A DNA stretch of 6,991 bases, taken from the NCBI GenBank assembly GCA_900545505.1, contig UQZC01000084.1, positions 1 to 6,991 on the forward strand. Reading direction: 5' to 3'. The notes under the pieces were generated by a model. It saw only the letters and a program-made list of their open reading frames with translations, was not told the origin of the DNA and made no database searches. The stretch comes from an uncultured Collinsella sp. (GTDB taxonomy: Bacteria > Actinomycetota > Coriobacteriia > Coriobacteriales > Coriobacteriaceae). Both the position numbers and the translations under genes were made by a program. Positions 1 to 5,556 of the stretch are shown one piece after another. The stretch's first letter is position 1, and each line of letters starts with the position of its first letter.

Positions 1-168
1 ATCCAATCCAGTCTTGTGTTGTCCGCTCGGCCCCATCGCCCGAATCGCCATCGGCAAACTCCTTACCAAGGTATGCATTCACTCTGAAAAATGCCGTCTT
101 CCAGCATACACGAGGCCTCGCGCGCCCCGTTTGGTTTATCGTGTAATAACTTATGTCCATCCTGCCCC

Positions 169-186
169 GACGGCACATCCGCCGTC
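169..186 (+). promoter_or_regulatory. Small leader hairpin upstream of the penicillin-binding protein gene
   Basis: A perfect 6-bp inverted repeat, GACGGC (169-174) and GCCGTC (181-186), encloses a 6-base loop and lies 15 bases before the Shine-Dalgarno site. It could fold in the leader RNA, but a GC-rich hairpin of this size can arise by chance. The rest of 1-213 shows no supported gene, and I could not assign a convincing sigma-70 promoter there. Confidence 0.25.
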
Positions 187-201
187 CGGCACGACATACC
201 T

Positions 202-207
202 GGAGGT
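202..207 (+). promoter_or_regulatory. Ribosome binding site deciding the PBP start
   Basis: GGAGGT sits six bases before the ATG at 214. It selects this start over the in-frame ATG at 91, whose extra 41 residues look like translated leader (Cys/Pro/Ser-rich, no family similarity) and would precede the expected short cytoplasmic tail. Confidence 0.85.
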
Positions 208-213
208 CAATAT

Positions 214-1701
214 ATGGGTCCTCGCCAACGACAGGGACGCAGCCGTTCAAAGACGCATGCCCTGCCCATAATCCTGCTCTCGTTTTTGGGCTTTTTGCTG
301 ATTGCGGGCGTGGCATTTGGCATCGGCATGGTCGGCAACGTCAACCGCTGGCTGTCCGATCTGCCCGACTACACCGACGCCAACGCGTATCTGGTGAGCG
401 AGCCCACCGAGATCGTCGACTGCAACGGCAACAAGATCGCGAGCTTCTACACGCAAAACCGCAAGTCCATCACCAAGGACAAGGTCTCCCCCTACGTGCT
501 ACAGGGCACCGTTGACGTCGAGGACGAGCGCTTCTACGAGCACGGCGGTATCGACCTGTGGGGTATCGCGCGTGCTGCGGTGGCAACCCTCGGCGGCGGG
601 CACGAAGGCGCCTCGACTATCACCCAGCAGCTGGTGCGCAACACCATCCTGCAGGAGGAGCAGTTCGACTCGACCATCGAGCGTAAGGTGCGCGAGGCCT
701 ACATCGCCGTAAAGATGGAGGACATGTACTCCAAAGACGAGATCCTCATGATGTACCTCAACACCATCTATTACGGTCACGGCGCCTACGGTATTGAGGC
801 CGCCGCCGAGACCTACCTGTCCAAGAGCGCCGCAGACCTCACCCTGAGCGAGGCCGCGCTGTTGATCGGCCTTCCCAACTCGCCCTCGCAGTACGACCCC
901 ACGGTCAACCCCGACCTGGCGCTGTCCCGTCGCAACAAGGTCCTCGACAACATGCTGCGCCTGGGCCACATTACGCAGGAGGAGCACGATGCCGCACAGG
1001 CCGAGCCCATCACCCTCAACGTGACCGAAATCTCGGGCAGCGGCGTTGACGTATACTCGCAGCCCTACTTTGTCGCCTATGTTAAGCAGCTGCTGGAGCA
1101 GGAGTTCTCGACCGACGTGCTCTTTAAGGGCGGCCTGACCGTCAAGACCACCATCGACCCCACGATGCAGCAGGTGGCAGAGAATGCCGTTCGCGAGCAG
1201 CTCGACACGCTCTCGCTCGACGGCCTGGACATGGGCATGGTCGTCGTCGACCCCAAGACCGGCTACATCAAGTGCATGGTGGGCGGCTACGATTACAACG
1301 CCGACGAGAACCACGTAAACCATGCCACGGCCAAGCGTCCTGTCGGCTCCACCTTTAAGGCCTTTACGCTGGCAACTGCCATCCAAAACGGCATGAACCC
1401 CAACGTCACCCTCAACTGCAACTCGCCGCTCAAGGCCAAGGGCACCACGACCGAAGTCCAAAACTACGCCAACCATAGCTATGGCAACATCACGCTTAAG
1501 CAGGCGACGGCATACTCCTCCAACACCGGCTACATCCAGGTGGCGGAAGCCGTCGGCAACAGCAAGATCATCTCGCTCGTCAAAAAGCTCGGCATCGATC
1601 CCGCCAAGGACAACATCGAGGACGTTCCCGTCATGACCCTCGGCACCGGCTCGATCTCGCCGCTCGAGATGGCCGCCGCGCGCGGTGCGGAGCGGCTTTG
1701 A
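214..1701 (+). CDS. Class A penicillin-binding protein (PBP1A-type), N-terminal 495 residues, interrupted by an in-frame stop
   Basis: This is a bifunctional peptidoglycan synthase: the glycosyltransferase polymerises lipid II and the transpeptidase cross-links stem peptides outside the membrane. A basic cytoplasmic tail (about 1-15) leads into one membrane anchor (about 17-41). The GT51 domain follows, with EDERFYEHGG (103-112, catalytic Glu 103), GASTITQQLVRN (132-143), RKVREAY (157-163) and the LSEAALLIGLPNSPSQYDP stretch (211-229). The transpeptidase domain has the active-site SxxK as S379-T-F-K382 and SxN as S435-S-N437. The frame then hits TGA at 1699-1701, soon after a normal ISPLEMAAA motif, so the KTG motif is missing from this piece. 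KTG is found in the same frame further down, at 1930-1938. Without it the cross-linking domain should be dead, although the glycosyltransferase could still fold. Family members run about 650-800 residues, so this is a broken gene or a sequence error. Confidence 0.9.
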   Translation: MGPRQRQGRSRSKTHALPIILLSFLGFLLIAGVAFGIGMVGNVNRWLSDLPDYTDANAYLVSEPTEIVDCNGNKIASFYTQNRKSITKDKVSPYVLQGTVDVEDERFYEHGGIDLWGIARAAVATLGGGHEGASTITQQLVRNTILQEEQFDSTIERKVREAYIAVKMEDMYSKDEILMMYLNTIYYGHGAYGIEAAAETYLSKSAADLTLSEAALLIGLPNSPSQYDPTVNPDLALSRRNKVLDNMLRLGHITQEEHDAAQAEPITLNVTEISGSGVDVYSQPYFVAYVKQLLEQEFSTDVLFKGGLTVKTTIDPTMQQVAENAVREQLDTLSLDGLDMGMVVVDPKTGYIKCMVGGYDYNADENHVNHATAKRPVGSTFKAFTLATAIQNGMNPNVTLNCNSPLKAKGTTTEVQNYANHSYGNITLKQATAYSSNTGYIQVAEAVGNSKIISLVKKLGIDPAKDNIEDVPVMTLGTGSISPLEMAAARGAERL

Positions 1702-1743
1702 TGCTTCCTGATTTTGCGCTGTCGTGGAGCCACCGCGCCGCCC
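1681..1743 (+). other. Anomalous segment breaking the PBP reading frame
   Basis: Homologues normally have about a dozen residues, of the form Y-A-x-x-A-N-G-G-x-Y, between the PLEMAAA motif and the P-x-A-I-T-x-I stretch. Here that interval is about 21 codons, contains TGA at 1699-1701 and resembles the family in no forward frame. Good family sequence resumes in the original frame at about 1744 (QPIAITEIDSRTG). This is therefore neither a simple point mutation nor a single frameshift. It looks like a small replacement or insertion of net length divisible by three, or a local assembly fault. Confidence 0.7.
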
Positions 1744-2379
1744 CAGCCGATCGCCATCACCGAGATTGACTCTCGTACCGGTTCGGTGCTGTACCAGCAC
1801 ACCGACAATCCCTCACAGGTACTTACCGAGGGCGAGGCCGCCGCGGTCACCGATGTTCTGTCCGGCGTCATGAAGGGCGGCGGTACGGGTGCTGCCGGCG
1901 CCCTGAGCGTCAACCAGCCCTATGCCGGCAAGACGGGCACCACCGACAACACCACCAACCTGTGGTTCTGCGGCTATACCCCGCAGCTGGCGTGCGCCCT
2001 GTGGACCGGCTATTCCGCGGGCGAGATTCCCATCCAAAAATACGGCACAGACCTGCTGGGCGACAGCACCAACCTGCCTGTCTTTAAGCGGTTTATGAAC
2101 ACCGTTCTGACCGGTACCGAGCGCGAGGAGTTTGCGACCGGAACGGCGCCCACCTACAAGAACAACAGCGTCTGGAAGTTCTACGGCACTAACAACACCA
2201 AGAAGACGGAGAACGACGACAAGGACGAGAACGAGGACGAAGAGGAAACCACCACAACGACTACCACGACGACCACGACCACCGAGACCACGGGCGGCGA
2301 CACCACCGGCGGCACCGGTACGACCGGTGGCTCGACTATTCCCGCCCAAACCGCTTTTTCATCAATATCCTCACCTTGA
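1714..2379 (+). pseudogene. C-terminal fragment of the same penicillin-binding protein (KTG box and Thr/Gly-rich tail)
   Basis: The fragment is in the same frame as the upstream PBP. From about 1744 it reads as the rest of a class A transpeptidase domain: QPIAITEIDSRTG, then a helix-rich EGEAAAVTDVLSGVMKGGGT region, then the K-T-G-T-T-D-N box with KTG codons at 1930-1938, and NLWFCGYTP. An acidic linker (about 2203-2247), a run of 12 threonines and a Gly/Thr repeat follow, a common extracellular tail in Gram-positive class A PBPs. The nominal TTG start at 1714 has no Shine-Dalgarno site, so independent translation is unlikely and would yield a fragment with no serine nucleophile. The last 12-15 codons (from about 2335) are antisense to coding sequence of the convergent TetR gene. 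The natural C-terminus is therefore probably lost. Confidence 0.75.
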
Positions 2380-2894
2380 GCGACCGTATTGCTCGCTCCC
2401 TCCAGAACGGTATAAAGAATTTGTACGTAGAGCATTACGTCGGCGCTATCGGAAAACGCGCCAATCTCTACACCATGAAGAAGGATGTCTTTAAGCGCAT
2501 CCATGGTTCGTTTGGTCGCCGTCGCTTGACGTTCCTGAACTGCAGGAATTCGATTTGCTTGAACGCTAACCTCGGCCAGCACGCGCCGGCGCTTATCATC
2601 GCTTCGATAGCCACCTATAACTGAATTGCCGAGCTCGATAAGCGCGGCCTTGAACCCGTCCCTATCGACTATTAGCGAGTAGTCGCGCTGATAGTCAATG
2701 GTCGGAAACATGCTGTCCAAGAGTGTAGTGAAAATCTCCTCTTTTGAGGGAAAGTAGTAGTACACCGACGGCTTGGATATACCGACAAAGTCGCAAATCT
2801 TTCCGATAGACGCTTTGTCATAACCGACTTCTGCCACAAGATCGTACATTGCGTCCAATATTTTTTTTCTTGTGCTCACGCTGCATTTCTCCAT
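2181..2894 (-). CDS. TetR/AcrR-family transcriptional regulator, C-terminus apparently lost and replaced by readthrough
   Basis: The N-terminal TetR helix-turn-helix domain is clear: KKILDAMYDLVAEVGYDKAS then IGKICDFVGISKPSVYYYFP (about residues 10-49), followed by the usual SKEEIF. Residues 60 to about 187 form a plausible all-helical ligand and dimer domain (TLLDSMFP, VLAEVSVQANRIP, YVQILYTVLEGASN). After about residue 187 (KAVWAGIV) the frame becomes Pro/Val- and Ser-rich, with 12 valines in a row. That part is simply the antisense of the PBP's Thr/Gly tail. Normal members are about 190-210 residues, so the real protein has probably lost its last helix or stop codon and gained about 50 junk residues. 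The ATG at 2894 has a modest GGAAG site upstream. The gene diverges from the deiminase operon and probably represses it and itself. Base composition is visibly less GC-rich than the PBP gene. Confidence 0.85.
   Translation of the reverse strand: MEKCSVSTRKKILDAMYDLVAEVGYDKASIGKICDFVGISKPSVYYYFPSKEEIFTTLLDSMFPTIDYQRDYSLIVDRDGFKAALIELGNSVIGGYRSDDKRRRVLAEVSVQANRIPAVQERQATATKRTMDALKDILLHGVEIGAFSDSADVMLYVQILYTVLEGASNTVAQGEDIDEKAVWAGIVEPPVVPVPPVVSPPVVSVVVVVVVVVVVVSSSSSFSSLSSFSVFLVLLVP
2248..2283 (+). repeat. Tract of 12 consecutive threonine codons
   Basis: Mixed ACN codons give twelve Thr in a row in the PBP tail, followed by Gly/Thr repeats to about 2334. That stretch includes a perfect inverted repeat, CCACCGG (2303-2309) and CCGGTGG (2324-2330). 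On the other strand the same tract reads as 12 valines in the readthrough tail of the TetR frame, which is not plausible protein. Such low-complexity DNA is prone to slippage and recombination and lies next to the suspected junction. Confidence 0.8.
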
Positions 2895-2919
2895 TGCAAA
2901 TCACTTCCGCACTACCAAC

Positions 2920-2947
2920 ATTATTAAGGATGGCAACGGAACATCAA
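2920..2947 (-). promoter_or_regulatory. Probable tetR promoter
   Basis: On the minus strand, TTGATG (2947 to 2942) and AATAAT (2925 to 2920) are spaced by 16 bases. They match the sigma-70 -35 and -10 consensus at 4 and 5 of 6 positions. The predicted start would lie about 20 bases before the ATG at 2894, leaving room for the GGAAG site. This is motif reading only. Confidence 0.45.
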
Positions 2948-2971
2948 TTCGTGTCCAAACATGACCACTAT

Positions 2972-2991
2972 ATACGGCGAACGGTATGTAT
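2972..2991. promoter_or_regulatory. Operator-like element 1 (probable TetR site)
   Basis: The 14-base CGAACGGTATGTAT (2978-2991) recurs with one change at 3027-3040. ATAC (2972-2975) and GTAT (2984-2987) form an outer inverted pair. The element lies between the divergent tetR and deiminase genes, where a TetR-family repressor normally binds. A looser related core, GGCGAGCGG, occurs at 2997-3005. Confidence 0.5.
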
Positions 2992-3022
2992 CAGTAGGCG
3001 AGCGGCAATTATTCAAAAAAAT

Positions 3023-3040
3023 CTACCGAACGGTAGGTAT
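3023..3040. promoter_or_regulatory. Operator-like element 2 (palindromic, probable TetR site)
   Basis: CTACCG (3023-3028) and CGGTAG (3031-3036) form a perfect inverted repeat around AA. The overlapping 14-mer at 3027-3040 matches element 1 at 13 of 14 positions, starting 49 bases downstream of it. The site abuts TATAGT (3038-3043), a possible -10 for the deiminase operon, so a bound repressor would block transcription. I found no good -35 at the right spacing. Confidence 0.6.
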
Positions 3041-3052
3041 AGTAGTACTATA
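3038..3052. promoter_or_regulatory. 15-base perfect palindrome next to operator 2
   Basis: TATAGTA (3038-3044) and TACTATA (3046-3052) are perfect inverted arms around a single G, directly after operator 2. It contains -10-like hexamers (TATAGT, TACTAT) on the + strand and could be core promoter, a second regulator's site, or both. Confidence 0.4.
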
Positions 3053-3105
3053 GCAGGTGAAACCCCGCTATTGTCGCGGCCGGACAGCATCGCGGGAAAC
3101 CCGAC

Positions 3106-3112
3106 GGAAGGA
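3106..3112 (+). promoter_or_regulatory. Ribosome binding site for the deiminase
   Basis: GGAAGGA lies six bases before the ATG at 3119. It rules out the longer frame open from 2849, whose first 90 residues run antisense to the tetR start and across the operator region. Confidence 0.85.
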
Positions 3113-3118
3113 CCAACC

Positions 3119-4357
3119 ATGTACGAGAACTATCGTATGCCGGGCGAGTTCGAGAAGCGCTCCAACGTCTATGTGACATGGCTTCCCGATTACATCCGTG
3201 CAGAGGGCTACGATAACCGCCAGCCCTGCGTTGACGTGATCAAGGCTCTGCTCGAGTATGGCGACGTTACGGTCAACCTCAATTGCGGCACCCCCGGCTC
3301 CTATGAGGAGGCTTGCTCGCGCCTGAAGGAGGAGGGGGTTGATCTCGATCGCATCGAGATTACGCAGTTCGAAGACTCCAACTTCTATGTCCGCGACAAC
3401 GGTCCCAGCATCATGGTCGACGACAAGGGCCATTCTTATATGGTCAACCCCGCTTGGACCTATTACGGCGTGTGGGACAAGAACTCCCCGGAGTGCCAGT
3501 CCGCACGTAAGGCAGCCGTTCACATGGCGGTTGCGCTCGGTTGCTTCGATATCGTCAATTCCGAAATGGTTTCGGAGGGCGGCGACCGCGAGTTTGACGG
3601 TCACGGCACTCTGATCGCCATCGAGGACACGGAATGCCGCAAGCGTAATCCCGAGTTCACGAAAGAGGAAGTAGAGGCCGAGTATAAGCGCATCTACAAC
3701 CTCAACAAGGTTATCTGGCTTCCGCAGCCTATGCTCGAGGACGACGACTATCGACTGGGCATCCTCGACGAGAAGGAAGACGGAACTCCCGTCTTTGGCA
3801 TGAGCTTTGCAGCTCACATTGATGAGATGTGTCGCTTTATCACTCCGAACAAGATTCTTCTTGCCGAGGTGTCCGATGAAGAGGCAGCCTCGAGCAAGGC
3901 TGGAGCAGAGTCTCGTCGCCGCATTGAGGCAGCCTACGAGATCCTGAGCAACGAAACGGACTGGGAGGGCAAGCCCTTCGAGATCGTTCGTATGCCCACC
4001 GCCGAGCCTATTGAAGTCGTTATCGCCCCTGGCGATGAAGATTACGAGCTCTATAAGGGCTTCATCGACGAAATGGGCGGCAAGTTTATGGATGGCACCC
4101 CCTGGCCCGAGGGCCCCGTCCACTTCTACGCCGCAGCGAGCTACTGCAACTTCCTGATTTGCAACGGCGTCGTTCTTGGCCAGCGTTATTACCACGAGGG
4201 CATGAGCGAGGTCGTGAAAGAGAAGGATGAGCAGGCCAAGGCAGTTCTTGAGAGCTGCTTCCCCGATCGCAAGGTCATCATGATTGATTCCCTCGCGCTT
4301 AACCTGTCCGGCGGCGGCGTGCACTGCTGGACTAAGGACGTGGCGGCCAGTCGTTAG
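3119..4357 (+). CDS. Agmatine deiminase / peptidyl-arginine deiminase family hydrolase, divergent
   Basis: The 412-residue protein belongs to the guanidino-group-modifying family (PAD_porph type). These enzymes hydrolyse a guanidinium to a ureido group plus ammonia through a Cys thioester. It opens with the family-typical YRMPGEFE (5-12). Expected catalytic positions are present: R92-D93 in YVRDNGPS, E153 in EGG, H233 and D235 in AAHIDE, and C403 in SGGGVHCWT (397-405). Known agmatine deiminases (about 365 residues) have DAWVRD and GHVDD where this has NFYVRD and AHIDE. About 20 extra acidic residues lie between W200 and H233. Substrate-pocket differences make agmatine uncertain; another guanidino amine or acid is possible. 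There is no signal peptide, so it is cytosolic. It is the first gene of an operon with a carbamoyltransferase and a transporter, which fits catabolism of a guanidino compound. Confidence 0.88.
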   Translation: MYENYRMPGEFEKRSNVYVTWLPDYIRAEGYDNRQPCVDVIKALLEYGDVTVNLNCGTPGSYEEACSRLKEEGVDLDRIEITQFEDSNFYVRDNGPSIMVDDKGHSYMVNPAWTYYGVWDKNSPECQSARKAAVHMAVALGCFDIVNSEMVSEGGDREFDGHGTLIAIEDTECRKRNPEFTKEEVEAEYKRIYNLNKVIWLPQPMLEDDDYRLGILDEKEDGTPVFGMSFAAHIDEMCRFITPNKILLAEVSDEEAASSKAGAESRRRIEAAYEILSNETDWEGKPFEIVRMPTAEPIEVVIAPGDEDYELYKGFIDEMGGKFMDGTPWPEGPVHFYAAASYCNFLICNGVVLGQRYYHEGMSEVVKEKDEQAKAVLESCFPDRKVIMIDSLALNLSGGGVHCWTKDVAASR

Positions 4358-4404
4358 TGAGCCTTAGAGCCTGCGCTCTTTGGCTTAGGCGCCACATGTA
4401 CCGC

Positions 4405-4436
4405 TCCCCGAGGGATATCCGTGTTTTCCTCGGGGA
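4405..4436 (+). promoter_or_regulatory. Hairpin in the deiminase-carbamoyltransferase gap
   Basis: TCCCCGAGG (4405-4413) pairs perfectly with CCTCGGGGA (4428-4436) across a 14-base loop, inside the 123-base gap. No U-run follows the stem, so it is a poor intrinsic terminator. It is more likely an mRNA processing or stability hairpin, or a weak attenuator separating expression of the two enzymes. A smaller stem, AGAGC (4366-4370) with GCTCT (4375-4379), precedes it. Confidence 0.5.
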
Positions 4437-4467
4437 CACATTTAACAATAATTTTGATAATAATTCG

Positions 4468-4473
4468 AAAGGA
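4468..4473 (+). promoter_or_regulatory. Ribosome binding site for the carbamoyltransferase
   Basis: AAAGGA lies seven bases before the ATG at 4481, in an AT-rich stretch. It selects this start over the in-frame ATG at 4421, which falls inside the hairpin loop and would add 20 hydrophobic residues not typical of the family. Confidence 0.8.
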
Positions 4474-4480
4474 AATAGGC

Positions 4481-5545
4481 ATGAACAACAGCCTCCGCGG
4501 TCGCGACTACATCAACATCCATGATCTCTCCTCCGAGGATTTCCGCTATCTCATCGATCTTGCCTGGAACCTTAAGGCTCAGAAGAAGTCTGGTGTCGAC
4601 CAGCGCTACTTCCCCGGCAAAAACGTCCTCGCCAACTTTGAGTGGGGCTCGACCCGTACTCGTTGCGCATTCGAGACCTCCTGCAATGATTTGGGCATGG
4701 GCTTCACTTATCTGACCAACTCCCACATGGGTGACTGCGAGACCGTCAAGGATGCCATGCGCGTCTTTAACGGCATGTACGATCTCATCGTCTACCGCGC
4801 ACAGAAGGACGAGCAGTTCCTCTATGACGTCGCCGACCTGGTTGACATCCCGGTCATCAATGCCCTTACTCTCGGCGATCACCCGACTCAGATGCTCGCT
4901 GACGCTCTTACGATGGAAGAGCAATGGGGCGGTCTGCGTACGAGCCGCGGCAAGAAGATGGCTTTCGTTGGCAACTGCGCCGGCGACCCGGTGTGGTATG
5001 GCCGTCTGTGCGCTATGCTCGACATGGACTTCCTCGCCATCGGCCCCGACGACCTCCGTCATCAGATGTGCAAGGAAATGATCGAAGAGGTGGAGGCCTG
5101 CTACGCCAAGTACGCTCCCAATAGGACCTTTACCATCACCTCTGACCTCGATGCCCTGGATGGCGTTGACGTTATCGTTACCGAGGAGTGGCGCTACATC
5201 AACCCCGAGTGCGGCGAAGAGGTTCTGGATCCCGACGACTACAACTCCTGGCTGGGCGATGCCGAGTCTCTGTACCCCTATCGCGTCACCAGCGAGCTGT
5301 GCAAGCGCACCAACAATCCCGACATCTTCTGCATGCATGAGCTTCCCTCTGTCCACAACGCGGATCACCGTGTTGGCAAGATGCTCCTCGACCAGTGCAA
5401 GAACGACCTTCATCGCGAGATCATCACCGAGGGTTTCGAGATTGCCGACGAGTGCTTTGAGGCCAACGCTTCGGTCATCTTCCGTGAGGCAGAGAACCGT
5501 CAGCACACCATCAAGGCCGTTATGTGTGCCCTTCTGGGTCTCTAG
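4481..5545 (+). CDS. Ornithine/putrescine carbamoyltransferase-like enzyme with unusual substrate-site motifs
   Basis: The protein has 354 residues, similar to ornithine (about 330) and putrescine (about 340) carbamoyltransferases. The carbamoyl-phosphate half is intact: STRTRCAFE (57-65), YRAQ around R106, HPTQMLAD (134-141) and the C-terminal EAENRQHTIKAVM (336-348). The amine-binding half differs. The HCLP loop of ornithine and putrescine enzymes is H286-E-L-P289, and the DVW-S-M-G segment of ornithine enzymes is EEWRYINPE (235-243). EW-G precedes STRTR instead of EK-T. I infer a carbamoyl transfer reaction with a different amine. Downstream of a deiminase it would probably run in reverse, splitting a ureido product with phosphate to an amine and carbamoyl phosphate. 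The MFS gene follows 11 bases later. No carbamate kinase is visible in the window. Arginine biosynthesis is unlikely, given the motifs and neighbours. Confidence 0.87.
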   Translation: MNNSLRGRDYINIHDLSSEDFRYLIDLAWNLKAQKKSGVDQRYFPGKNVLANFEWGSTRTRCAFETSCNDLGMGFTYLTNSHMGDCETVKDAMRVFNGMYDLIVYRAQKDEQFLYDVADLVDIPVINALTLGDHPTQMLADALTMEEQWGGLRTSRGKKMAFVGNCAGDPVWYGRLCAMLDMDFLAIGPDDLRHQMCKEMIEEVEACYAKYAPNRTFTITSDLDALDGVDVIVTEEWRYINPECGEEVLDPDDYNSWLGDAESLYPYRVTSELCKRTNNPDIFCMHELPSVHNADHRVGKMLLDQCKNDLHREIITEGFEIADECFEANASVIFREAENRQHTIKAVMCALLGL

Positions 5546-5556
5546 GAGCTGCATCA

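Noticed and set aside
91..213. Longer PBP start at ATG 91
   Set aside because: It has no good Shine-Dalgarno site and the extra 41 residues look like translated leader. GGAGGT before ATG 214 is far better.
1680..1738. Invertible segment bounded by GCGCGGTG and CACCGCGC that would restore the PBP frame
   Set aside because: Flipping the interior does remove the stop, but only because the antisense frame is open. The resulting peptide does not resemble the expected A-N-G-G-x-Y stretch, and 8-bp GC arms are easily chance.
499..1800. Long minus-strand frame opposite the PBP gene, and similar frames opposite the operon (3068-4324, 4442-5596, 5572-6888)
   Set aside because: These are antisense shadows of GC-rich genes: the proteins are His/Val/Gly/Asp-rich without domain signatures, and they cross terminators or gaps.
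2849..3118. N-terminal extension of the deiminase frame
   Set aside because: It overlaps the tetR start in antisense and runs through the operators. The family-typical start and Shine-Dalgarno site are at 3119.
4433..4461. Internal promoter GGGACA / GATAAT before the carbamoyltransferase
   Set aside because: The spacing is acceptable, but the -35 is weak and the start site would fall on the Shine-Dalgarno site, leaving almost no leader.
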